The translations under genes and the position numbers were made by a program. A stretch of 64,000 nucleotides of DNA from Thinopyrum elongatum (taxonomy: Eukaryota; Streptophyta; Magnoliopsida; Poales; Poaceae): positions 102,984,237 through 103,048,236 of the forward strand of contig CM022302.1 in NCBI GenBank assembly GCA_011799875.1, read 5' to 3'. The notes under the pieces were generated by a model, which made no database searches, was not told the DNA's origin, and was given only the letters and a program-made list of their open reading frames with translations. Shown here in pieces: positions 11,560-23,071 of this stretch. Numbering within the stretch: the stretch's first letter is position 1; the number at the start of each line of letters is the position of its first letter.

Positions 11560-11890
11560 CGAGAGAAAGTCACTGGAAAAGTTTCAGAGACAACGGAAAA
11601 GTTCCGGAGAGAACACCGAAAAAGTTTTGGTAAAACTGAAAAGTTGTTTCGGATAAAACCATTGATCCAAAAAGGTTTCGGCAAGCACCGGGAATGTTTT
11701 GGAGGTTGCCAGATTGGTCTGGTAATTTCTGGAGAAAAAACCGAAAAATAGTTTCGGAGCTGCCGGAGTTGTTTACCGGGTAAACAAAGATGGTTTTAAA
11801 TTAAACCACCATACTGGAAATGTTCCAGAGCGCGTCCAGATAATTTTAGAGGGTGCCGGAAATGTTCTGGGACCTTCCAGAATTTTTTAG
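11560..11890 (+). promoter_or_regulatory. Cluster of GAA/TTC words resembling heat-shock elements
   Basis: Words such as CGGAAAAGTTCCGG, GGAAATGTTCCAG, GGAAATGTTCTGG and CTTCCAGAA are packed upstream of the LTR TATA box. Only a few have exact nTTCnnGAAn spacing; others are spaced by three. The partner LTR (about 19060-19385) has an added TTCTGGAATTTTTCTAGAGAA stretch at about 19213-19233. Function is inferred only by analogy to stress-responsive plant Copia LTRs. Confidence 0.3.
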
Positions 11891-12439
11891 AAATAATAGT
11901 CGCGGAAAACATCTTGTCCCAGCGTGAGGGGACAAGATCCCACGGATCGTGGGGGCTGTTTTTGGGCTGTTTTTGGGGGCGCCCCCTTTAGGGGGCAGCC
12001 CCTTGTGGCTGGACAAAATGTTGGGGGGCCCCCCCATGGTGGGGGGCAGTCCCCACAAATGGTGGAGAGTGTTGGGAGGAAGGTGGGGCCCCATGGGGGA
12101 ACACCATGGACAAGGGAACATGTTTTCTCCATGTTTGGTGGGAACATGTTTTCCTTGTTTGGTGGGTGCATGTTTAGTGGGCTGATTTTCAGCCCCCTCC
12201 ACCCCTTCCACCACTATATAAGGAGGAGGAGAGGTGCTCTCCAACTCCACTCCAACTCTCTCACACAAGCCATGCATGATCTGGCATTCTCTCTCCCTCC
12301 CACGAAATAGTTTCGTAGTGCCGAAAGGCTGTCTGGGTTCCAGTGGGAACTAGTTCTGGACGGCGAAGCCCTGCTGGATAGATGACACCGTATGTGTGCA
12401 ACTCTGTAGAGAGGTCGTAGTTTCGTCCTTTTGCCTGAG

Positions 12440-12575
12440 GGGCTGTTCGAGTGTCCTCCCGAAGGGCTGTCCGAGTAACCGTCCGAGTTTCAAGGGTCCT
12501 CCCGAAGGGCTGTCCGTGACACCGTCCGAGGGACTGTCCGACCGCCTCCCGGAGGGCTGTTCGAGGGGCAGATGA
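12440..12575 (+). repeat. LTR minisatellite, unit about 20-25 bp (plus copy, 5' LTR)
   Basis: The CTCCCGAAGGGCTGTCCGAG-like unit recurs four to five times with degenerate short spacers (CCGTCCGAG). It lies in the transcribed part of the LTR. Equivalent arrays are at about 19938-20075, 23270-23455 and 30775-30960. Confidence 0.75.
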
Positions 12576-12769
12576 GGGAGTACATCCTCGCGGTTGGGAG
12601 GTTGTAAATCCTAGCTGCGGGGATCTGCACCGACGATCGTCATCGACTCTACTTCCGCTGCGCTATGAGTCGGTAACGAAAATGATCAAACCTTGTATGC
12701 AGTCTCCATAGTGTTCCGGGGCTTCTGCGTAGGTCGGAATTTTTTTTTTTCTGCTGCGTTACCCTATAG

Positions 12770-12783
12770 TGGCATCATGAGCC
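12770..12783 (+). other. Primer-binding site, plus-strand decayed Copia
   Basis: TGGCATCATGAGCC lies two bases inside the 5' LTR. It is a variant of the initiator-Met tRNA complement (TGGTATCAGAGCC type). The Angela-like element (21230-21243) and the minus-strand decayed copy (30561-30574) have the identical 14-mer. Confidence 0.8.
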
Positions 12784-15440
12784 ATGCTATGCGTAGATGC
12801 AGGTTGCGATCTAGAATACATGAGATGTATGGGTGTTGCACAATATAATTAGGTAGTAGATGAGTTCTATTACTGAAAATTATTTGTGCGGGTAGCAGAT
12901 GAAATCTGTTACCCGATGTTCTTGTTACTTCCCTTGAATTTGCGTAGTCCTGATCTTGATAGCATTGTGGAATCTCACAAAGTTCTGGCAATCCGCGATC
13001 CTTTCATGCTGCTCCTGAGTATGCTGATTGACAGATCAACGAAGTGCTAACAGTTCTTTGGGTTCCACTTTAGTTAAAGAAAGATGGATGTTTCGCAGAC
13101 GAAAGGGCAATGCAGATATGATCTGCACGGGGGTCATGCGTATGACGAAGTTTAGTATGGGGCTCGAGATTTTATTATCTCGGTTTTCATACACCCTGGA
13201 AAGTTAATCTAGCGACTTGAATTATCATACTTGATGATGGACGTTGGTAGCTTCGGTTTGTTTCGAAACCTTAGAAGCCACGAAAAACAAGTTTTTGCAT
13301 GAACCGATTAGAGGCGTCTAACTTGGTTTTGCAGGAGGGTTTGCATGTGCATATGATGTGGTATAGCAGTGCTCATAATAATTTGATTATGTATGAGATG
13401 ACTATATGATGTAAATTGATTAACATGACCTGCGTGTCATGATTTGGCATGATGGCTGGAGCCATATGATTGCACTTTAAATGACCTGTGTGTCAACCTT
13501 GTTGTAATGCATTATTTTATTAGCTATAGAGATAGCAATATTATCTGGTGCGTCGACAAGGTGGTGGCAATCTTCGCGAAGGTAAACACCGACGCGAATG
13601 CCGAAGACGAAGAAATACAAGACTTCTCCGTCAGAAAGGGCTATACCATATCATGCTATTATGAATTGCCTGAGATGTTTATCCCTTATGATGCACCCTT
13701 CTTGATTGCGCGGTAGTCGCTTTTTATTAGGGTGATCTCTCACAAAATATCAAGTAGTTAGTGTTCTCCCAAGTGTAGCACCGTCACGGAACCTAACTTT
13801 TCGGGGCATCGCAGGATCTCCCTGGGTGCGAACGATTAGGGATGTGTGAGGCGGGTGAGTTGAGACCTCGCAGCGAGATCACTTGGTTGTCTTGACGTTC
13901 TGGAAGGATCTCCCTGAGCTCGGAACACGCCCATCGAAAGATGAACAAGAGTCACATAGAGATGTGATCGGCAAGTTTGCCTACCGATTGAAGTTCGCGC
14001 CATCAGTGTTCATCTCGTTCAATGGCGTTGAATGGAAATGCGGGTCTTGAATCACTCACAATCAATTATGAGAGATATTGATTTGAGTGTGAGCGCACTG
14101 TTGAATTAACTTGTTTAATTCTAAGTGCAATTAATTATGGACACTGTCTAAGTGTTATATGAATAATAGTTGTAGAATAATGGCTCGCGTTTCCACCTTC
14201 CCTATTAAAATTGAATAGCTGTTAAATATCTGGTTAAAACTTTACGGTTGGTAATGTAATGTGAGGATTGTCCTCAAGAGTGCCGAGAAGGACTTTGTCC
14301 TATCGCATACTTTGGTATTCTCTCGCTTATGCTATGGATCATGTGACTCTCGTCCTTCGATCCAAAAGCTAGAATTCCGTTTCAGTCAAGTGCAATACAT
14401 TTGCTTCCATGAGACCTGAACTTCGAAAGTTTGGATAGTTATGTGATATTCATGGAATCTGAAAATCATTTTCAGAGACAGACAAAGGCTAAAAGATATG
14501 AGATATCCAAAGCAATGTTTGTTTGCAAACTATTAGTAAAGGAGTTTACTATGCATTAGACTGATAAGAGAGGGATCCAGAAGAACGCCTGTCATATGAT
14601 GAAAGGTGAATAAAACAACAACTTAAAGAGAAAGGAAGTGTCCGAAGGATGTTAGTGTGACTTACACACCTAGGAAGTCCAGGGCTAACGCCACTCTTAA
14701 GTTCGGTGCTTCTTCTGAGAGTAGGAGAAATACTAAAAGTTAAACTGTTAGAAGTATAATGGCAAAAAGGAAAGAAGACTGGAATATCCAGCTCATGTAT
14801 GAATGTCATACAAGTTTTTGATGTATAGAAGTCTGGTCAAAGATATAGTTCTTGGGAATTATGGTTAAACATGTTAATCACTAATTTTTGGGTATTGTGA
14901 GTTAATCACAAAGATACCAGCTCGATTGCATTCTGTTGCAACTCGATGTAAGAACTACTATGGCCTGAAAGACTAGCCAGAAATGAGTTTTAGGTATACA
15001 CAGGGAACATAGTAAATGTTACTATACCTTCCATCGGTGTATTACCGTCTGTATTTATTTTTATAATTCATTTGGAGTTTCACAAACTCTAGCCCATTGC
15101 ATAAGGTATCTTACAAGAAGGTTGTTTATAAGAGAACTTTTGATGTTCGATGTTATGAATAACATAAGGGCCATACTTTCATTATGAATGAGATGTATGT
15201 TATGAATATTGATAATAATACATTACCTCTGGGTTTACTTTCATAATTCATTTTAGAGTTTCATACACTCTAGCCCATTGCACAATGTTTGTTGCAAAAG
15301 AGTTGTTCATAAAAACAACAATTGTTGTTCAGTATTATGAATAACATGAAGGGCCATGCTTCCATCCTAGATGGGATGTATGTTATGAATATTGATGGTA
15401 ATATGATACATCCATAACACTGACGCTAAATGTCGCAAGA
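12784..15440 (+). other. Leader and gag-position region, no recognisable gag
   Basis: About 2.7 kb where the leader and gag should lie. Reading frames are short. One 69-codon frame (13507-13716) is kept almost unchanged in the opposite copy (29628-29837, minus), with two residue differences, but has no recognised function. There are two imperfect duplications around 15060-15200 and 15230-15420 (TTTCATAATTCATTT...ATGAATAACAT). These correspond in order to the Angela-like protease region, but no DTG motif could be traced. Confidence 0.6.
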
Positions 15441-16500
15441 CTAAAAGAATACCACACAAGTGTGGCACTGCATTTGGTCACATTGGAGAAACCCGCATGG
15501 AAAATTCCATTATGATGGATTTTTTAAGTCGTTTGATTTTGAATCATCTGACACTTGCAAATTTCCTCCGAAAAGTCAAGTGACTGAAATACCGTTCACA
15601 GGCCATAAGGAATGGACAACAAACTTATTGGTGATCATACATTTGATGTGTGTAGTCCGATAAAGGTTGTTGCAAGTAGTGGATTTATCTATCTTCAGAA
15701 ATGACTCAAGTAGATATGTGGATATTTACTTGATGAGACGTAAGTCTGGATCTTTTGAAATCATTCGAAAGGTTTTCAAATATGAAGTAGAAGTTATTGT
15801 AACAAGAAAATTATGTTTCTACAATTCGATTGCAGAAAGAAATATTTGAGTTACAAGTTTAGCGAATGTCTGATGAGTTGTGAAAGGGGTTTCATAACTT
15901 GCACCTCCCGGAACACCACTGCAAGTGGAAAGTCCGTGAAGATGTAATCGAACCATTTATGACATGGTGAGATCAAAGATGACATAAATAAATTTGGCAT
16001 TATCCCTTTTAAAAGTGATGCTTTAGAGACTGCGGCTTTTACACTGAAAAGAGCTTCATCAGGTCTGTTGAAATGACGCAATGGTATGGTACGCCCAACC
16101 ATGTTATATCTTTTCTTAACATTTGGAATATGGGGCTTGTGTAAAAGGTTACAAACCTATTCCAAATCAGACAAGTGCTACTTTGTAGGTTATCCCAAGT
16201 CATTGGGTATTCCCCCACCACTATACCGAGGAAAGGTTTTCGTCACAAAACGGTATGCCTTTAAAGAGAATAGTTCTTACAAAAGGTGAGTGGGAGGACA
16301 GTGCAGCTCGACGAGATAACCAGTATCTTTGTCATCAGGTCAAAGGAAAGAGACCTTGGAAGTAATTCCAGAGTTTCCTACTGCGACTGATACGGAAGTC
16401 TCTACAATAAAATGTATGGACTTCGGTCGAACTTGCAGCTGAACCACGTAGGCAAGGCTCGTGCAAACCTCTCAGGTGCGCAAACGAGATATTGTTGTTA
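15441..16500 (+). pseudogene. Integrase relic of plus-strand decayed Copia
   Basis: Fragments in several frames align by eye with the Angela-like integrase. One gives SSDTCKFPPKSQVTEIPF in the zinc-finger/linker region. Another gives YVDIYLMRRKSGSFEIIRKV, matching the KHKSETFEKF helix. The second catalytic-Asp block reads LCFYNSIAERNI followed by a stop where LRSDRGGEYLS is expected. APPGTP, then CYFVGYPKSLG near 16171-16203 and VSGRTVQLDEIT near 16288-16323, follow in order. Stops and shifts are frequent. The minus-strand copy carries the same broken catalytic block. Confidence 0.8.
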
Positions 16501-16559
16501 GACAACAATATACCTACGATACACAAGGAAGCGTTGATGGGCCCTGACTCCGGAATTGG

Positions 16560-17520
16560 CTAAATGCCAATGCAACCCGAGTTAGTTTCCACATAAGTGA
16601 TTCAAGATTAAAACCTTGATACACCTTTCGGAAGACTTAGAGTCTAACGAATATTTATGGAACTTAAAACTGATACGGATAAAAATGTTTTATCCATAAA
16701 GCTCGACTTGTTGCAATAACAAGTTCAAAGAGTTGACTACGATGAGATTGTCTCACCGTAGTGATGCTTAAAGTCGGTTCGGGTTGAACTAGCAATTAAT
16801 ACATATTTCAATCATGAGATATGAAACATGGATGACAAAAGGATTTCCATCTGATGGAAATAAAACCTAGGACTTGTATGTGATACAGTCCAAAGTAATT
16901 TGTCGATCCAGAGGATGCTAGTAGGTATGCAAACTTCAGAGTTCCAGCGATCGACAGAAGAGAGCAAAATGGAGTGGGAATCTTCGTGTTTTGATGAAAT
17001 GGTCAAAGGGGTTTGACTTCATCAATGGGTAACGAAGATGCTTGTAATTCAAGAAAGTAAGTGGGAGCATAATAATATTTCTAAAAACCTTGTGTGCTTG
17101 ACACATTGGTAATTGGAAATAAATTTCTTGACACGAATTAGGACTTAGTTTGAAAATAGTTTTTTGATGAAGTGCTTAGGCTAAATAGCCTCAATATTAG
17201 GCATGATGATCTATGGAGATATATTTACCTAATGGGGCTAAGCAATGAATACATATTGACAAGGTGCTAAAACCTTTTAGCATTTAAAACACCAAGGAGT
17301 GATTCTTGCCGAAGTCACATGGAAAGAGTTTTTACAAGACTCGGTGTCTCAAAACACTGATGAGTAAAATACATGATGGAGATTCCACACACCTTCGTGT
17401 TTGGATTAATCATGTATTCCATGGTATGTAAAACAACTAGATATGTCCAATACTCCCAAGGTGTTGCGAGTATGGATACCAAGGTGATCAAAAGTACTGA
17501 TCATGGGACAATAGTGAAAA
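16560..17520 (+). pseudogene. RT relic of plus-strand decayed Copia
   Basis: This stretch is colinear with the Angela-like RT but not translatable. The YVDD region is near 17090-17125, where the sequence reads CVLDTLVIGNK-like in one frame, with the paired aspartates lost. Spacing of this block to the integrase and RNase H relics is as in an intact Copia pol, so the decay is by point mutation and small indels rather than large deletion. Confidence 0.6.
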
Positions 17521-17527
17521 AGGGTCA

Positions 17528-17758
17528 TTGAGTACTATAGTAGCACTGATGACATGTTTTCTCGCAAGCGGAGATCATGAAGAGTTCGTTGTAAAAGGTT
17601 ACATTGATACAGTCTTCATCCATGCTCCAAGCGATTTTCAATTTAAATTAAGGGTTTTGTGTAACACACAATGTGGTGGCATAGTTAGTTGGAAAATGTT
17701 CCAAACAAGTTACTGTGGCGAATTCTATAACAGAGGCGAAGTATGTTGCCGCCTTTAA
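17528..17758 (+). pseudogene. RNase H relic of plus-strand decayed Copia
   Basis: A 76-codon open stretch aligns with the Angela-like RNase H. FLASGDHEEFVVKGYIDT parallels the GGDKELVVNGYADAS region, and GGIVSWKM parallels GGAVSWCS. The first Asp survives in GYIDT, but the downstream CEVEY block is lost (YCGEFYNRGEV). The closing Copia C-terminal signature is degraded. Confidence 0.75.
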
Positions 17759-18095
17759 AGTGACAAAGAAGATGTTGAATCATATAGTTCATTCATGAAC
17801 TTAGTATGGTTCCAAGATGGCTTTTGTCAATGGGACACTACTGCAAGTAGTTGCTCCATAACTCAGTCTGAGGAATCCAGGTTTGACCTGTGATTCGCAT
17901 ACATACCAAGCCAAGTCCACACAAAATATGAATTATGTGAAAGCGTGAAAACGCGAGGATATGCAAAGATACACACGGAGCTGAAGTCGTCAGATCTGTT
18001 GGACATTCAGGCTATACCACAAGCGAAGCATATTTACACCAGTGTGCCACAGGTGTAAAGTGCATTAGCATTGACTAGATTATTGACTCTAGTGC

Positions 18096-18106
18096 AAGTG
18101 GGAGTC
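18096..18106 (+). other. Polypurine tract, plus-strand decayed Copia
   Basis: AAGTGGGAGTC directly precedes the 3' LTR start TGTAGG. The longer context (TTGACTCTAGTGCAAGTGGG) is shared with the Angela-like element and the minus-strand copy. Confidence 0.8.
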
Positions 18107-20265
18107 TGTAGGAGATATGCCCTAGAGGCAATAATAAATGTTATTGATTATCTCCCTGTTCATAATTAGGTTTATGTTCCATGCTATAACTGCTATGGTT
18201 CTCGAGTCTACAAATAAAACGAGGCTCGGAGGAAGACTCATATGCACGTGTGGAATAATAAACGATAAAATGTATTCCTAGTCAAGCCTCTATGACTGGC
18301 TCAAGTATTGCATGATGATCCTGTTTTCCTGATCATGGGCATGACTATGCCGGCAATTTTGAGGGCACAATGTTAACAGAACACTTGTGTTGAATCGACC
18401 CGAATTGATGTTATGCTATGAGATACATTCGTCACAAGTTTATGGTTAATAACACAGAGATGGTTAACGTTTGCATGATTCCTCAGACCATGAGAGTGTC
18501 GAGTTTCTTCATGCTTGATTCATGAACTTTGGGGTTTGTTAAACGTCATCCGTAAATGGGTGGCTATTACGGCGGCTTACGGGTTCATGGAAAAGTGTGT
18601 CAAGTAACTTGATAGCTCAAGATTGGGATTTGCTCCTCCGGCGATGGAGAGATATCTCTGGGCCCTCTCGGTGTTACGGTATCCATCATCGTCTGGCCAG
18701 ACACAATGTGATTTGATCACAGGGATGCCGGAACGCGGTAACAAGAAAAGAGAACAATACCAGTAACGAGGTAACTAGCATAGTGGACAAGTTGTTGATC
18801 CACGGGAATGCCAACATGTCTCACCTCGGGTATTTGCAACATATCGCGAAGCAACAGGAATAGCACACGGCAACTGGAGGTTCACTCGAATATTCATTCG
18901 TGTGGGTATAGGGGTCAATATGGGTGTCCACGGCTCCGATGCTGATCATTGATCGGAAAGTGTTCCGGTCATGTCTATACTTCACCGAACCTATAGGGTC
19001 ACATGCTTAAGGGTCATTTATCTGCTGAATACTAGACAAGGAGTCCGAGAGAAAGTCACTGGAAAAGTTTCAGAGACAACGGAAAAGTTCCGGAGAGAAC
19101 ACCGAAAAAGTTTTGGTAAAACCGAAAAGTTGTTTCGGATAAAACCATTGATCCAAAAAGGTTTCGGCAAGCACCGGGAATGTTTTGGAGGTTGCCAGAT
19201 TCGTCTGGTAATTTCTGGAATTTTTCTAGAGAAAAAACCGAAAAAAAGTTTCGGAGCTGCCGGAGTTGTTTACCGGGTAAACAAAGATGGTTTTAAATTA
19301 AACCACCATACTGGAAATATTCCAGAGCGCGTCCAGATAATTTTAGAGGGTGCCGGAAATGTTCTGGGACCTTCCAGAATTTTTTAGAAATAATAGTCGC
19401 GGAAAACATCTTGTCCCAGCATGAGGGGACAAGATCCCACGGATCGTGGGGGCTGTTTTTGGGCTGTTTTTGGGGGCGCCCCCTTTAGGGGGCAGCCCCT
19501 TGTGGCTGGACAAAATGTTGGGGGGGCCCCCCATAGTGGGGGGCAGTCCCCACAAATGGTGGAGAGTGTTGGGAGGAAGGTGGGGCCCCATGGGGGAACA
19601 CCATGGACAAGGGAACATGTTTTCTCCATGTTTGGTGGGAACATGTTTTCCTTGTTTGGTGGGTGCATGTTTAGTGGGCTGATTTTCAGCCCCCTCCACC
19701 CCTCCACCACTATATAAGGAGGAGGAGAGGTGCTCTCCAACTCCACTCCAACTCTCTCACACAAGCCATGCATGATCTGGCATTCTCTCTCCCTCCCACG
19801 AAATAGTTTCGTAGTGCCGAAAGGCTGTCTGGGTTCCGGTGGGAACTAGTTCTGGACGGCGAAGCCCTGCTGGATAGATGACACCGTATGTGTGCAACTC
19901 TGTAGAGAGTTCGTAGTTTCGTCCTTTTGCCCGAGGGGCTGTTCGAGTGTCCTCCCGAAGGGCTGTCCGAGTAACCGTCCGAGTTTCGAGGGTCCTCCCG
20001 AAGGGCTGTCCGTGACACCGTCCGAGGGACTGTCCGACCGCCTCCCGGAGGGCTGTTCGAGGGGCAGATGAGGGAGTACATCCTTGCGGTTGGGAGGTTG
20101 TAAATCCTAGCTGCGGGGATCTGCACCGACGATCGTCATCGACTCTACTTCCGCTGCGCTACGAGTCGGTAACGAAAATGATCAAACCTTGTATGCAGTC
20201 TCCATAGTGTTCCTGGGCTTGTGCGTAGGTCGGAAATTTTTTGTTTTCTGCTGCGTTACCTTATA
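18107..20265 (+). repeat. 3' LTR of plus-strand decayed Copia
   Basis: 2159 bp, near-identical to 10621-12768 with a low density of substitutions, so the insertion is fairly recent relative to the decay of its pol. It also ends TTATA, so the altered LTR terminus predates insertion. The minisatellite is at about 19938-20075. Confidence 0.92.
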
Positions 20266-20270
20266 GTCTG

Positions 20271-21229
20271 TACATGCTAGCCTCGTCAAGTTTAACCTAA
20301 GTATTCTGCATGTGTAAAACGGTCTTACACCCGTTGTATGTGAACGTAGAGTCTATCACACCCGATCATCACGTGGTGTCTCGAAACGACGAACTGTAGC
20401 AACGGTGCATACTTAGGGAGAACACTTTTACCTTGAAATTTAGTGAAGGGATCATCTTATAATGCTACCGCCGTACTATGCAAAATAAGATGCATAAAAG
20501 ATAAACATCACATGCAATCAAAATATGTGACATGATATGGCCATCATCATCTCGTGCTTTTGATCTCCGTCTCCAAAGCATCGTCATGATCTCCATCGTC
20601 ACCGGCTCAACACCTTTGATCTCCATCGTTGCGTCATGGTCGTCTCGCCAACTATTGCTTCTACAATTATCGCTAACGCATAGTGATAAAGTAAAGCAAT
20701 TACATGGCGTTTGCATTTCATACAATAAAGAGACAACCATAAGGCTCCTGCCGGTTGCCGATAACTTACAAAACATGATCATCTCATACAATAACGTTTA
20801 TCACATCATGTCTTGACCATATCACATCACAACATGCCCTGCAAAAACAAGTTAGACGTCTTCTACTTTGTTGTTGCAAGTTTTACGTGGCTGCTACGGG
20901 CTTCTAGCAAGAACCATTCTTACCTACGGCAAAAACCACAACGGTGATTCGTCAAATTTGCTGTTTTAACCTTCTTCAAGGACCGACCGTAGTGAAATTC
21001 GATTCCACTAAAGTAGGAGAAACAGACACCCACCAGTCACCATTATGCAAAACTAGTTGCATGTCAGTCAGTGGAACCGGTCTCATGTGCATGGACATGT
21101 AAGGTTGGTCTGGGCCGCTTCCTCCTACAATCCGCCGAATCAAAATAAGACGTTGGTGGTAAGTAGTATGACTTTCACCGCCCACAACTCTTTGTGTTCT
21201 ACTCGTGCATATCATCTACGCATAGACCT
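20271..21229 (-). other. Angela-like leader, PBS-proximal part
   Basis: Continuation of the untranslated leader from 10620. No gene was found. The short frames at 20465-20816 lie on both strands and look like chance. Leader RNA in BARE-1 carries packaging and dimerisation signals, but none can be pinned down from sequence alone. Confidence 0.75.
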
Positions 21230-21243
21230 GGCTCATGATGCCA
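21230..21243 (-). other. Primer-binding site of the Angela-like element
   Basis: The minus strand reads TGGCATCATGAGCC one base inside the 5' LTR, an initiator-Met-type PBS. It is the same 14-mer as in both decayed Copia copies. Confidence 0.85.
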
Positions 21244-21244
21244 C

Positions 21245-23001
21245 TGTTGGGAAACGTTGCATGGAAAACAAAAAAAATTCTACGCACACGCAATGATCTA
21301 TCCTTGGAGATGCATAGCAACGAGGGGGAGAGTGTGTCTACATACCCTCATAGACCGTAAGCGGAAGCATTTCACAACGCGGTTGATGTAGTCGAACTTC
21401 TTCGTGCTTCAACCGATCAAGTACCAAACGCACGACACCACCGTGTTCTGCACACATTCAGCTCGGTGACATTCCTCGCCTTCTCGATCCAGCAAGACGT
21501 CGAGGTAGTAGATGAGTTCCGTCAGCACGACGGTATGGTGACGGTGATGGTGAAGTGATCTCCACAGGGCTTCGCCTAAGCACTACGAAAATATGAACGG
21601 GGGTGTAAACGGTGGAGGGGGGCACCGCACACGGCTAGGCAATTGTCTGGTGTGTGCTAGGCCCCCCCTCCCACATATATATAGGTGGGAGGGAGGAGCA
21701 GCCATAGGAGGCGACCAAGTAGGAGGAATGCTACTTGGAGTCCCTGCCAAGCCGCGCCTCCCCTGCCATATATAACCGAGGGGGAAGGAAAGAGGGGGGG
21801 AGAGGGAAGGAAGGGGGAGTCCTACTCCACACTTTCCTTTCCCTTCCCCTCTTTCCTTCTCCTCCTAGGCTGGCCTGCTATGGGGGGCACACCAACCCCT
21901 TGCGGCTGGTGCGTTCCCTCTCTTGGCCCATAAGGCCCATATCTTTTGCCGAGGGTGCCCGGAACCCCTTCCGGTGACCCGATAAGTACCCAGTACCCCC
22001 CGAAACACTTCCGGTGTCCGAATACCATCGTCCTATATATCAATCTTTACCTCTCGACCATTTCGAGACTCCTCGTCATGTCCGTGATCTCATCCGGGAC
22101 TCCGAACAACATTCGGTCACCAAATCACATAACTCATATAATACTATATCATCAACGAACGTTAAGTGTGCGGACCCTACGGGTTCGAGAACTATGTAGA
22201 CATGACCGAGACACCTTTCCGGTCAATAACCAATAGCGGAACCTGGATACCCGTATTGGCTCCTACATATTCTATGAAGATCTTTATCGGTCGAACCGTT
22301 ATGACAACATACGTAATTCCCTTTGTCCATCGATATGTTACTTGCCCGAGATTCGATCGTCGGTATCTTCATACCTAGTTCAATCTCATTACCGGCAAGT
22401 CTCTTTACTCATTCCGTAATACATCACCTCATGACTAACTCCTTAGTCATTTGCTTGCAAGCTTATGATGTGTATTATCGAGAGGCCCAGAGATACCTCT
22501 CCGATACTCGGAGTGACAAATCCTAATCTCGATCTATGCCAACTCAACAAACACCTTCAGAGATACCTGTAGAGCATCTTTATGATCACCCAGTTACGTT
22601 GTGATGTTTGATAGAACACAAGGTATTCCTCCGGTATCCGGGAGTTGCATAATCTCATAGTCGAAGGAATATGTATTTGACATGAAGAAAGCAATAGCAA
22701 TAAAACTGAACGATCATTATGCTAAGCTAACGGATGGGTCTTGTCCATCACATCATTCTCCTAATGATGTGATCCCATTATCAAATGACAACTCATGTCC
22801 ATGGTTAGGAAACCTTAACCATCTTTGATCAAGGAGCTAGTCTAGTAGAGGCTTACTAGGGACAGGGTATTTGTTTATGTATTCACACATGTATTTAAGT
22901 TTCTGATCATTACAATTATAGCATGAATAATAAACCTTTATCATGAATAAGGAAATATAAAATAACAACTTTATTATTGCCTCTAGGGCATATTTCCTTC
23001 A
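21245..23001 (-). repeat. 5' LTR of the Angela-like element
   Basis: 1757-bp LTR that would drive the minus-strand genomic RNA. It pairs with 4585-6345 and is flanked on its outer side by the TSD CGACC (23002-23006). It holds the TATA-in-hairpin at 21668-21691 and a second TATATAA-like motif near 21768. Open frames inside it (21593-22236) match frames in the other LTR and are not genes. Confidence 0.95.
21668..21691 (-). promoter_or_regulatory. TATA-like motif in hairpin loop (5' LTR, Angela-like)
   Basis: Arms CTCCCAC and GTGGGAG are exact complements and enclose ATATATATAG. This is the transcribing LTR, so it is the candidate core promoter of the element. See also 5007-5030. Confidence 0.6.
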
Positions 23002-23006
23002 CGACC

Positions 23007-23071
23007 ACCCTAGGGCGGCGTGCAGGGCGGAAGCAGCGGGCGGCGGCTAGGTTTGGATCGGTTAGGCTGAT
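23007..23071 (-). mobile_element. Leader segment of the short-LTR Copia (piece 2)
   Basis: A 65-bp GC-rich island between two Copia insertions. It joins 4584 on its left (across the CGACC TSD) to 32747 on its right (across the CTGAT TSD, 23067-23071), making one continuous leader leading to the PBS. Confidence 0.7.

Larger units (their letters stand above)
10621..12768 (+). repeat. 5' LTR of plus-strand decayed Copia
   Basis: 2148 bp, starting TGTAGGAG and ending CCTATA where CCCTACA would be expected from the minus-strand copy. A TATATAAGGAGG motif near 12216 is a likely TATA box, about 35 bases upstream of a CTCCAACTCCACTCC region. Upstream (about 11560-11890) is a stretch dense in GAA/TTC words. 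Downstream is a minisatellite (12440-12575). It differs from 18107-20265 by scattered substitutions and a missing 11-base piece near 11732. Confidence 0.92.
10621..20265 (+). mobile_element. Decayed BARE/Angela-related Copia element, plus-strand copy
   Basis: 9645-bp element with LTRs 10621-12768 and 18107-20265. The TSD GTCTG is at 10616-10620 and 20266-20270. PBS and PPT are intact, but no domain of gag or pol is open. It is inserted in the leader of the Angela-like element. A second full copy lies at 23072-32741 in the opposite orientation. Both have internal regions of about 5.34 kb and share the same broken pol, so the family was already defective when these copies moved. The LTR starts TGTAGGAGATATGCCCTAGAGGC, close to the Angela-like LTR start. 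Confidence 0.92.
4585..23001 (-). mobile_element. BARE-1/Angela/WIS-like Copia retrotransposon with a nested insertion
   Basis: Minus-strand Copia element with two 1.76-kb LTRs (4585-6345 and 21245-23001). It is flanked by the 5-bp TSD CGACC (4580-4584 and 23002-23006). Internal order on the minus strand is PBS, leader, gag, zinc knuckle, protease, integrase, RT, RNase H and PPT, the Copia order. The LTR begins TGAAGGAAATATGCCCTAGAGGC, which is characteristic of the BARE/Angela/WIS group of Triticeae. The leader is interrupted by another Copia element at 10621-20265. Removing that insertion leaves about 8.8 kb, the usual size for the group. Coding capacity is lost through nonsense codons, frameshifts and an RT active-site change, so this copy is dead but structurally complete. 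Confidence 0.93.

Noticed and set aside
11846..12310. Open frames of 78-143 codons in the decayed Copia LTR
   Set aside because: They recur with small changes at 19343-19773 because the sequence is an LTR, lie on both strands at once, and have no known domain.
12722..12752. T10 run near the LTR end as a Pol III or transcription terminator
   Set aside because: The length differs between the LTRs of the same family (broken by G in the partner), and there is no transcript unit it would fit.
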